Below, in pieces: positions 40,201-52,200 of a stretch of DNA of 64,000 bases. Below the pieces are notes generated by a model, which did no database searches, had not been told where the DNA came from, and saw only the letters and a list, made by a program, of their open reading frames with translations. Each line of letters opens with the position of its first letter. Positions within the stretch are counted from its first letter, which is position 1. Position numbers and translations under genes: made by a program. The DNA is taken from positions 25,048,001 to 25,112,000 of the forward strand of contig CM075101.1 in the NCBI GenBank assembly GCA_037576195.1, given 5' to 3'. Origin of the DNA: Phytoseiulus persimilis. Its lineage: Eukaryota; Arthropoda; Arachnida; Mesostigmata; Phytoseiidae.

Positions 40201-43200
40201 CATGCTCTATGGCTGAGTTGAATGCTTGAACAACATTCCTAACGAAGACAGCAGACTCATTCGGAGCGACCTCGGCAGGCATCTCGACTCTCGACTTCGA
40301 AAAAAAAAGAAAGTCTCGTGCAGGGTTCGCTTTTGAACGGAAAGGCAACGAACGGATGGTGGGATTGGGCCGAGAGTGGGGGAGCGGATGGATAGATGAG
40401 CAAACTGTGAATCACGAAGTTCAACTTTCCCGACTCGAACTCCCTCACAATCCACGCTCTCAATGCCTGTCTGCGTGTGTCTGGCTGGCTGCTTTCTGTG
40501 CTGCCATAGTTCACTTAACAGGAACTTCCTCTCGTAAATCGACTTCCTGCTCCGCCGCTAAATTAGCGGGGAGTGGCGCCGCTCCGGGTACCCTGGAAGC
40601 CGAGGCAGTGGTGGTACTTCTTCCCCCTTCAATTCCTGTCTCGTGCACTCCTCTCTTCCTTCTTGTTCGCGTCCAATAGCCGACTCTCTCCCTCTACAGT
40701 CAGCGGTTGCGACGGTGTAGGAGATATCTGTCTTGCTGCTGCCGCCGTCGAGCTCTTGCTTAAGAGTTCTCGTGGTCGTCCCGAAACAGCGGCGAGAGCT
40801 GGCATGCCCGTTTGACCGTCCAGTCTGCGAAACGACTGCGCGACGACTACGACATGGTCAACTAAAACCCGATGAGGCGCATCTCCTGAGCTCTTCTCGT
40901 CTTGCTCGGCGGCTGAAAGGATTCCTCAGCTCAGCGGACATCCTTCAGGGGAAGCGGCAGTTTTTCTCCTGGTCTCATCCTGAGAAAAATTCTCTCGCTA
41001 TCTCCCGAAGGCTAAGTAGCATTCCTTGTAAGGAACACACGGCAACCAGCCCATGTGAACAAGCTGCCAAACGACAACAACGACATCGATAACAGCAACT
41101 CGGGGAAAAGAGCACAACAACGGCAGACTTCAGCCCGGTTCTCCGTGAACGAGGTCTTCCCCGTCGCTCTCCGAGAGCTCTATCGAACCATTTCGGAATC
41201 CCAGTTTGATTTCTCAGAGAACTTCCACATATCTCCTCTCGAATTTCCATCCGGGGCCGGTGGCTTTGATCGAGCCGGGCTGCGATATAGAACCTCGCTC
41301 ATTCTCCAATCGCTACTCGGTGGAGTCATCGCCTTCGATTGTGCATTTCAAAGCGGACTCGATCTCATATCCTATTCACGTGCGATAGGATTTAGTTCGA
41401 GCCGATGATTCTGGTGTGTTAAGCAATCCCGTCACGCCATTATGGAGGTCATGAACAAATGCGAAAAAACGCCCGGAGCTGTATTCCCGGAGCTGTGAAC
41501 CATTCCTTCTATTAGATATCTGGAAGCTTGCTCGTATCGGTCGAAAGAACTCCCATCAGGAGGGAACATCGAACGGAGGCGTCCCGACATCAGGCCATCA
41601 TGTCCGGGAGCGCAAAAACGGCAGCCGAACAGGTGTCTCTAAAGGACATAGTCAGTTTTGTTTGCTTGTTTTGCGTAAGAATGATCGGAAAGAAAGCTCT
41701 CTTCCCCCGCCTGTCCGCTTCCCTGCCTACCCGTCCGTGAATGTATCTTGCCGGGACGGAAAGAAAGACGAGTATGCAAGATTTCTGTGTGTCTGCTCAT
41801 GTCGGCTGCGTCGGTGAGCTCGCCGGCGGGAGACTGTGCCAGTCAGTCAGTCAGCCATCTAGTCGGCGGCGCGCGGAGTCTATGCTGAGGGATTCGGATG
41901 GAACCGAAGGCTCAAATCTCCGAGAAAACTGGAGACGGCCTTCGAGCAGCATCCGCTCTCTCGGTCTATCAGTCAGTCCGCCGATCGGTCGCCGTGTGCG
42001 TCCATCGGTCGCTGGGTCCTGTTTTTCCGCTCACAAGAGCTTGCCTCTGTCGGGAACCCTCGAAAGCCCCGGTGAGCGGCTGGGGGGAGACTTTTCCGAC
42101 TTCTCTTCCTCCACCGGGAGTTGACGGAGCAGCGGGAGCGAACCAAGATGCAAAAAATGTCGTTTTCCTCTACTACTGCTGTCAGATAGAAATTGATGCG
42201 TAGAGCCGTTGCTGTTGCTGCCGCCGCGACAGCTAGCCAGGCGACGGCGCAGGTCGAGGCTGCATATTTTCATTTCGTCTCGCTGTTTTCACTTCGAGCT
42301 TATCCTTCAATGCATCATCCGCGCCGTGCGACGTACTGTTGGGCTGTGGTTCTGACTTCAAATGCGGCGGTTTTTCGGTTTCTGCACTCGCTCGCCCGTT
42401 TCCGAGTCTCGCACAGGTACGACTCTATTCTTGCGAGAAACAGAACCGCACATCATCTCTCAGGTTTTTCCCCTCGGAGGGAAGCTCTGGCCGTAATCTG
42501 CGCGCACACAATCGCTTGTCGGATGGAGAACACAGTGGCTCCTCGAACCACCAGGAGCGCGAAGAGAACGAAAAGGCGGGACTGCGAACGCACAAATCTC
42601 GTCTTTCGACTGACCAGAGGCAGAACAGGATACTGGATATGTTATTCATCATCTGCTTGTGGTGTTTCTCTTGCTCGCCCCCGTGTCGCATCTCCGAACC
42701 ACTGCGTGATGACCGTTGCAGCGTCGGTCGTCGGCATAGGGGGAAGCGACATAATCGAATTGCAAATCAGTGAAATATTCTCAACGAATCCGCTACGGCT
42801 CATCTAGTCTGGCCACTGGGATGCGTGGCAGGACGCGTCACGAAGACCTCATCGCCCCACCCGACTCTATTTGCCAGTCTCCCCTCGTTCCCTCCGGATT
42901 CTCTCTCCCTGAGCTTCTCTCGTCGCCCAAAAAAGTGGCCGACAGCGAGCACCGCTGAAATTGATAGCGAAATGCTGTCGCTGTGCGGAGAGAAGTTTTC
43001 GAGACCGAGTACGGCCTGCGAGTGAAACATTGGTCATCGAGGAGGGGAATATGGATAAGGAGGCGGAGAGACATCCGGAGAGCGGTGGGGGACGCGGAGC
43101 GGGGTCAGTCAATGAACTGGTAAACATCATCCTGAGAGCGAAGTGAAGTAGCAAATGGGGAAACGAGTACAATCAAATACAAACTAATGGAGCAACGATT

Positions 43201-46200
43201 AGCGATCCGGGGGGATGGGCCGCATACAACTAACTTGTTCCCAATCTCAGCCACTGCTCACTCTATCTCGCGGCGGCTCTCGTGGGAAGGATGAACGAGC
43301 GCACTTCCGACTTTCCGATCGGCCCGACGACTTGATGACCGAATCCGTGTACGCTCGTGTCTTCGCTTCTCTCGACAGACGAGAACATGAGGATGAACTT
43401 GGGGCGATCGGGAACTGGCCATCACAATGCCTCTCTACCAAGTTATGTTTCGTTGGCGAGTGACACAAACTATTTCGTCTCCTTTGAATTACGACACTCA
43501 TCAAGCATGAAACGTTTCTGGCGACAGTCATGTGCGCCCGACGCAAATCAATCCTCCGCCAAGTCGATACCTTCACGTTACGCCGTTCGAATCACTCTTA
43601 CTGTCTTTTTCTCTATCCGGCCATCGGATCAACTCGTTAGAAGGAGCTGCACGCATTTGTCAAACAAGTCAGACAGGGTTCGTGTGACAGCGAGCCGTGA
43701 GACGCGGACAAAGCAGCAATGTGTCCACTTCGATCTGGGAACATCCGGTTTGATCAGAGATCCTTTGGTTTTCGAAGACCACTCGGTCAGTTCTTGATTC
43801 CGTTCCACAGCGTCGCCAGTGGCAGGTGGAACGTTTCAACAGGCCGAACGAGTTGCGCTCCCACGGAAGGACGATCCCGGGCCACGCCGAGCTGAAACAT
43901 GGGTCCACTGTGTTTGTGTAAAAAGTGGATGAAACGTCAACATCCCCGCCGGTGTCGTCGTTCGCGGCGAAAGGAGAAGAGCAAACGCTGCGACACCAGA
44001 GGATTTGTATAGACAACTGAACGGCATTCAAATAAACTCCCTTGACGTAACCGCAAGCTGAATGGGACGATGATTGAGCGTCACATGTATTACGACGGAC
44101 CCGTGGAGCCAGTCGAGAGGTGGGCGCGCGAAAATCGAACACGACGGCAGCGGCCACGTTCTGGGGGACCCGGAGTCGATACGCGACAAGGTCGCTGTAG
44201 TTTTTATCGGCCGCAGAGTCGAAATCGGAACGATTTTTACCGCCCGTCCCTCGCGGTCGAACGGTTGGTCGGTGGTACGGCAGGTCGGTCGCCAGGTCGG
44301 TCGGTAGAAGGTGTTCGGCTGGAGAACACTCATAACTACAGTTCTCCGGAGCCGAGACGCGTTTGGGGCTCCGTTCGATTCGGCTCTCGTCTCCAGTTGC
44401 CTGCAGCCATGTTGAGCAAACTCTCGCGGAGTCAATCTCTCCGTTACGTTGGGGAGTTGAATGTGACCCGGGGCGGACTGCATGACATAAGCATCGAAAC
44501 TAGAAACGAGGACCAGAACGATCGTAGAGTAACACGTCGTCGCTGTCGTCGTCGAGACCGGCAACAATACATTGAATGAGCTTCAAACACGGTGATCAAT
44601 GAGGTGGTCACTTTCCGTGAGAGTGGCCCATCAGCTCTGAGAGGTGTTGGGGGACACGATGCGTGTCTCGCAGTCGGCGGGCTTGCCGCGGGGCTAGTGA
44701 AAGCGGGCGATAGCGGCGGCGACCCCGACGAGAGCCAGGACAACGGTACGGACATCGGCGACGGCGTAAACGGCGAGAGCCGCCATCGGAAGGGGGTGGG
44801 GGACGTTGGGGCCGTAGCGAAGAGTGGGTGAGCGTACGACCCATGCGGCAAATGTGTTTCCCGGCAGCCGCTGAGCGCGATTACTGGCGGGACACACGGC
44901 ACGCGGCCCGGCGATTTTGATGTCCCGAGGTCACAACTCTGGAACTCGGGCCTCTTGAAGCTCATCGCGAGTTGACGTTGGTCTCCTGACGCTTTGGAAA
45001 ACGTTGTCGGAGTGATGCCGTGCCGTGATGTTTTTCCGAAGCAGCGCACGTGACCAAGATCCGTTGGCTGAGCTTTTGGAGGAACTGGCCTCCACTTACT
45101 CGAGTCCCTGAGAGTTTGCCCCTGTTCTCCAGCGGAAAACGACAGAGTCGGCGAAACCAGGAACAGACGGCTTGAGAACTTTGGATGATGATAATCGCTT
45201 GTGTCAGCATGGGACGAGCCGCTACAAAGCGCGAGGAGCGTTTGCATACGAATAGGAGGTGAAACGCAGGATAGTTTTTCACTCGGTTCGACAAGTTCCC
45301 TCACACGATTCATACGAGCTCTCTAATCTTGGACTCGGAGCCGTGCCTGTGGTTGGAGAGGTCTAAAGGTCCCGATGGGATCGTGTCATTGTGAGAACGG
45401 GGCCACTGGAGGAACTAACTCGTATCTTTCTCTCTCTCTCTCTCTTTGCCTTCTCCATATCCGTCCCGCGAAAGTCTTTGTGAGTCCGCCCGGCAATTCC
45501 GACTGCCGCAGGTCCCTCGGGCGGTGACGGCGTACGTTGCCTGCCCGGCTCCTTGTCGTCGACTGAGCGGGAGACAGAAGGGCCGGGCGAGGCAGTTGGG
45601 ACTCCGGCAAAGTTTACCCAGTTTAATGTAGACGGCTGGTCGGTCGACTAAGGTGCTGGGGGAGATTGTTAAGATGCACGAGGGCACAGAAGTCTCACGA
45701 TGAACACCACGAATGGGAGAGAATGGAGACAAGAGCGCGCGCCACCGACAGATGCACGCGCTCGCTCCTCCATTCGCACTCTTTCAGTGTCTAACTAACT
45801 GAGTCACTTGAAGCAAGCCTACGACGGAATATATTGCAGCGTCGGATAGAGGACGCCCTCCAGCCAGTTAGGCAGACAGCCTCCAACCAACGAGCCGGTT
45901 AGACCGTCAGTCAGTCAGTCAGTCAGTCGGGCGACCGACCGACCGACGAACTATTGTGTGTAATCTTCTTTGTTCCTTCAGATTCAGATTCACTACCCCG
46001 AAAGCTCGTTCGTGCGTCCTCCCGACAGTGTGACCCGGGCGACGACACACTCAAATAAAACTCTGTTCACGTCGTCGAGCATTCATTGTTCATGACTACG
46101 AAAACGAGACAACGGCGCCAAAGACAGAGATTTCATCAACACCATGAGCCTCGACCTCGTGATAGTTGCCACGTTATCGTCGCTCCATCGTTTGGAACTC

Positions 46201-49200
46201 CGGAAGCTCGTTCGCCGGTCATGGACCTGCTCGAGAACCCCGTCCGAAAGGAGAACGCCCGACACCGATTTACGGCTGCGCGCCTTCGAACAAAGTGCGT
46301 TTCGTCCCGGGCACAGTTGGCACCCACCGGTCCACACCTGAAATTCATCTATGGCGACCAGCCGTCACGAGCCCCGTTTTTTCCTCACGGACTCCGAGGA
46401 TTTGTTCCTCATTCCGAATTCTCGTCCCGTTTTGGAAACCCCCGAAGTCCGGCGTCGACGTCAAGCTCCAACCAAAACAGAACTACGAGTTCGATAACAT
46501 GGCGTCAAAGAGCTCGGAAAATTATTTTTCGAGTTCCACGAACTCGCTCTGGTGACCTGAGTTCGGCTGAGCGGACTCACTCGGAGGGAATCTTAGCGTT
46601 CAAGGTTGGAGAGCAGCTGAAGTCGGACTGAGAGGGGGGTTGCCAATGCCGTTTACGTAAAACGTAAAGCGCAGCGCGATACGTTGGACGGATCGCATCG
46701 TTATAGGTTGGGGATACGAGCCTTGTTACGCCGGGTTGCTCGTTGGACATACATAACTCGAACGAGGTTAGATGAGGTGGAGGCGGACGGGTGGGTCAGT
46801 CGCTCAGGGTTTTTTCGCCGGGCTTCCGCTTCTCTCGATTTTCCGGCGTTTCCCATTCCCTCCACCGCGACTCTCGTGTTTTATATGCGCTCCCCTGTGT
46901 CCACCGCGCGCTGGTCCGACCCCCTCGCGTTGGCCGCCCGATCGCGCGGAGAATGGCACAGCGTTAGCTTTGGGCTTTCCCTTGCTCCCACCGTTGGTCC
47001 CCCTGTCCGGTCGAGCAGCGCCTTGGTTGGCTGGCTGTTAGAAATGTGTGTGAGCATTCCGGCCCATTAGCACTGCTAGTCGCTACTCTCTATCTATGCT
47101 GTGCTGTATGGCGTGCAATTAACGCTGCTGCCTTTCCGCCGCTTGGCCTTCCGTTTGCCTCCGAAGCGTTGCCAGGCTGCCTTCGAAGCGAGCTGAGAGA
47201 TACTTGAGCGAGGGTGAAGGGTTGGGGTCGCGAGGCGTTTTTATCTCCGAGAGGACACAAACACAACCAGACGGACGAGTTTGAATTTAGGCTTTGGCTT
47301 CGTTGCTGTCGTCGGAGCCGCCGTTCGGGCGGCGAAATTTGAGGGGGCTGCCCGACAGGCAACCCAGGGTTGCGAGACGCAGACGGAGGGAAACCACCGG
47401 AGTGGAGATTGGGCCGAAGGGCCGGCTAACTGGAAATTCGATGGGACTAGCCACTGACGGGGAAAGCGGCGAGAGTTGTTGATTATAATGAATCGGTTAT
47501 TAATGATTCCCGTCAGTAGTAATCATAATAATCGTACTCCGTCGGTCGGACGAGGAGCAGCCACGACCGCCGCCCACGGCTTGCCAACTAGCCGCTGAGT
47601 TCAACAACTCGCGGAAGGTTCGTCTAGCGCCTCCTAAATCAATGGAGGATCGATGGACAACTGTGGACTCGTTCCGACCGATGGGATGATCGCACAGTTC
47701 AACTTTAAATTGAACTAGCGCATCGACCGGAAGGGCCACTTGTTTGCGCTACCTGCTCGGAGGAGAAGAGGGCGCCGATGAGCTCCGAAAGTGGCTCAAA
47801 TTCAGCAGTTGATCCAGGCTCGAACGCTGAGAGTCAAATTAAAACTTTCCATCATCAAATGGATGAATGAAGCGAAACAATTATGAGGATGATGATGGAA
47901 CGGGTTCCACCCCGTCGCAAATTAAACGACAACAACAACGGGAACCCCAGCAACAGCGCCGCAGCCGACCCACTCTCTTATGCCTTAATTTTTTATCCCC
48001 AATTTTTCAGACGAATCCGCCTTCCCGTGTTTACAAGCCACAGTCGACGGCCGCACCAGCTGCTCCAGAAAGTTAATAATATTTATGAAGTTTTGAGGCT
48101 CGTTGAAGGCTCCGCTTACAAGAGAATCAAGCGGAACGCGAAGGCGAAAAAAACTCCGGATGCATGGTTGGAATACGTGATGCCAGTGCGCAAGCAGCCC
48201 CGGCACCGGGAACAATTTTTTAATTTGACGAGCTCAGCTTTCATTTCTCTCTTGCTCTGATGGATCGCCGTACAGGTTGCTGCTCATACAGCACGACAGC
48301 ACGAGCCAGCACTCGAAGCTGCTTTCTTTCTCGAATCGGACTGATGTCCTGATCCTGGTGGCAGCAACGTTTCACCGCTGATGTCCGATTCCCAGAACGA
48401 AATCCCGAACTGTTTTATGCGAACAACCTGTGGATTCCCTGCACGATTCGAGCTGAGCGAGTCCGCGGAACTTTCGGCACGATGAATCACTGAGGAGAGT
48501 ACCTCCCGAGGAGTACAACTCGTGTCTCAGAAAACTGTGACCGCCGCTGTTTGACGATACTTCGACTGACGATGAGCCACGGGCCCCGGGAAACGCGACT
48601 TCGAGGAGAAGGATATAATGATGGAGAGAAATCGAATCAGAGGAGAGGGGTCTACGACAGGAGGGGTTTTTTGCTCGTGGTGATTTTGCACTGCGGGATC
48701 ATTTCTATAGTACTCGGGGCCATACATATTTCCTTCTCCATTCATGGGCGTCTTTGTAGTCGTCCCGCGGGCTGGTTGGTTGACTGCCTTCCAGGAGGGC
48801 GAGCAGGCGGGGAGTCGGCGGGCAAGTGGGCGAACGAGCGGTCGGGCGGGCGGCATTCACTTCAAATTAAGATCTATGTCATGCAGTGGAAAGAGCTTCG
48901 CGGGGAGGGTAATGTCTCAGCAAAATGAAAACGGGGAGGTTTTTCTTCGTCCCCTCTTCGTTCGAGCCTCCCGACTACGGAGTTTCATGGTGCCGTTGTG
49001 AAGATGTGAACGCGTGCTCTGCATGTGTTACGAGTCTGTCTGCGTGTACACGAGGAAGCAGCGAGTGAGCGCCTTGAGTAATACTGATTAATAGATCGCT
49101 AAGCCTCTCTTTTCGGACGCGTTCCGTAGTTCACACGCACCTACCAAGCGGGCAGATTGGCGCACGCAAACACTCTCCCCCGAACTTGGCAACTTTCAAT

Positions 49201-52200
49201 AAAGTTTCCAAGTATCGTTCTGATCCGTCAACGCTTTAACCCGCCGGATATTTCTCGTCAGAGTTGCCTCATGAGCCCTCCCTCACAAGGCTGGCTGAAA
49301 TAGCTAAGCCTGACCCTTCTATCTCACCGAGCATGATAAAACAGACGAAGAAAGTGACAATTGCCGATCTTCGTCGATCTCATATGATACGGAGAGACGG
49401 ACAGAGCACGCCGAAGCTTCTCTCTACCATCTCCGGCTCGCTTCGAGCTGTCAAACCACGCTCTGCGGGGTGGGCTGCTCGGATGGCGCTCCGTCCCCTC
49501 CTTCGTTTGCTCGCTCGTTTGGCCGTTCGTGCGGCCGGCCGGCCGATCGCGCTCAGTGGGAATGAGGGGAGCTCGAGCGAGGCTCGGTCTGAGTGGAAAG
49601 CTCGAACGACTTGGACAGGGTAATTGTTTTATATGGAGTTGGTTTTATACTCGACGCTGGCTGGCTGGCGTACAGGGCGGGGCGGGCAATGAGTGGGAGT
49701 TGAAGGGAAACCGAAAAAAGAGATGAGGGGGGGAGGGGAATTTTGAATAGCTGTCATATGTAGCAGCGGCAGTCCCCCACAACGCACGCCGACCCATGGA
49801 CGGATGGGCCGACCCATCTATCCTGTGGTGAGTCTGCGCGTCCTCTCGTCCGCCTGTGTGCTGCACTATCTGCTGGTGGTGGTGCTATCTCTCTGAGTTT
49901 CCAACAGAACGAAATGAATGTCTGACTCCACCTAACGCAGCTGCCGCACCCGATGCCGGTTTTCGGCGGTGCGGCGGCGAGGCTCCGTGGGAGAAGAGAA
50001 ACGGCGGAAGGAGAAAAAATTCGCAGACGAAACGCGTAGTAAAGCGACAATGAAAAGTGTGCAAAGTTAAGGAGCAAAAGAATGGTACGGTTCTGCGGCG
50101 AGAGAGGCGAGCAGCCAACACCCTCGTCCTGTGCTCGTTCGTTCCCTTGCCGCACCTTCCCGCCTGTAAACCCGATTCGGAATTCACCTGATCGCGCAGC
50201 CATGACAGGCGTCGTACATTTAACGTGCAACGATAACCGGCTCAGTCGAGCTCTTGAACGGCACAAGAACTCAGAGGGAAGCATCAAAGCGAGGACCACG
50301 CGGATGAGACACCTGTTGCCGCCGCCAATGTCACGAACTCCGGCCAGAGATTTCGCAACAAAAAGATACATCCTCACGGAATTCTGAGTGTGAGGTTCGG
50401 CTTTTTCGTGGGAGCGCAATGACCGCTCCAGCAGATATCTCCATGTAAACTTGACTTTCCCAGGAACCGCTGAAGCTCGGCACCGGTAACGGCCTGGGGT
50501 GAACGCTCAAGTAAGAGAGCAGCGATCATTCACGGGTCATCTTGATAATTTGACAGGATCGGGGTTTTCGTTTGATTGAAACCGTTCTCTCTACGCACTC
50601 AAATCCCCGCTCAGCCTTACGAGTAGCAGCTTCCATTCTCCGCTCGTTCTCCTCCATCCCGAAACTGCACAGAGCTGTCCTCCTCATGGACTTGACTTCA
50701 GATTTCGAAAAACCAGCACTCCCTTCGAGTTTCGAATGCCCGGTTTCGGATCTTTGTTCTCGGGCTGGATCTCAAGGTTAGAAAGGAAACCGAAGCTTCT
50801 GAGCGCTGAGTCGACCTTGGCCAAATGCTGTGGATCTCGGGTCTCGATTGCACGACGGGGAACTTCCCAAGACTTCTCCGAGACATAGATGGGCAAATCT
50901 CCCACGGAATCTCGCATTCCATCCAGACCAATGTACCTTGGATGAGTCGAACACGAGGAGCAACGCAGCAGTCGGAGCTGTCATTACATCTGGATCGGGG
51001 GAAGTCAGGGATGTCAAATTTGAACGTGAATTTAGTTTGGGCGAGACTTGATGAATTGGACAAACACCCCCCATCGCTCGATCCCTCGATTTCGGATCCG
51101 CCGACCCTCTTCTCAGTGCTATCGAAACCCCTCGTCTCTTTCGGACCACGACAAACTACAGATGCTTGCCTGAAGTTCACACTCGGATAGGAAGCCGGCA
51201 CAGAGTCGACTTGGAGTTGGGAGAACTACCGCCTCGCTTCAGATCCGGCGAGCCTGTATCCACTCGCTGAGCGGAAATAACTCAGTGGGGAGTAGCAGAA
51301 CGATGACGCTTCTGATGATGATGGCGGCGGCGGCGGCGATGACGATGTCAACACTAATGAAATGAGAACAGGGAGTTTTGCAATGGGGAAGCTTCGATTT
51401 TCGTCTTTCGATGAAGAGATTTATTCGTTATGGGAGAGAGAAGGGAGGAGGGGCGCCGGTTGGCCGGCCGGCCTACCGACGCGATAATCAGATCATCGGC
51501 CGAGCTTTGCGTGGAGGAGCAATTCTCTACGCATGACCTCTCTGAAACGAATTTCCATACGAGCTCGAATGGGTAACCATGGACAAATATTTGTGGCGAA
51601 GAGCCGAGACATCTACAAATCAGATAATGGGAACCGACACTGTTGGCATCCGCAGCACCTGTCCGTCGCTTGATGGACAAATCGTCCGCCAGGCCGAAGA
51701 GCCGATGAGCGGATAAAAACCGAACGTTTTCAAGGAAAGAGTCCGCTACCGCCGCAGGAGTCGTCTCGATCGGCATCTCATCCCGAGCCTCCGGTGCGCG
51801 CCATAAGAAGTCAGGGGCGATCATGAACACTCGACCAAGACAGTCTTATGGACACAAATACACACGCGAGTCAATTGTAGCCAACAGGAAAAGGAGAGGC
51901 TTTGTTGAACGTATTCAGCTCGGCTAGGGTCTGCCGAGTTCCATAGCTACTGCATCAGCTCAGCTATTTTTTGGTCACCCATCCTCTCGTGGACCTGCAC
52001 TATCTATCTGTTCATAAAAAACCAACTGCTACCGAGCCAGCCGACTCTCTACCGGAAGTAGCCTTCGTCGACTTACTTAATATGCTTCATAAAGTCCCTC
52101 GGTTGACGTTGCGTTGCTGTGCACCAAGTTCGGCACAAGCAGAGCATCGCTATTGCCATCGCATCGCCATCGTATTCGTCCTCACCATGACGGCAGGGTA

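Noticed and set aside
42193..42807. 204-codon plus-strand frame
   Set aside because: Arginine/alanine-rich composition typical of chance frames in CpG-rich DNA; no domain and no exon boundaries.
44444..45313. Longest open frame in the window, 289 codons on the minus strand
   Set aside because: Low-complexity serine/proline composition, overlapping open frames on the plus strand and in another minus frame, and no splice sites or recognisable motif. An overlapping minus frame at 44,694-44,897 looks membrane-like, but the plus strand there is equally coding-like.
45906..45948. Regularly repeated short units, considered as a CRISPR-like array
   Set aside because: The repeats are contiguous four-base units with no spacers, in a eukaryotic sequence.
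49754..50419. 221-codon minus-strand frame
   Set aside because: Overlaps several plus-strand frames, has no coherent composition and crosses a period-4 repeat region.
51354..51830. 158-codon minus-strand frame with protein-like composition
   Set aside because: Composition is reasonable, but there are no splice sites, no family motif and no convincing promoter; the end crosses a GGCCGGCC repeat.
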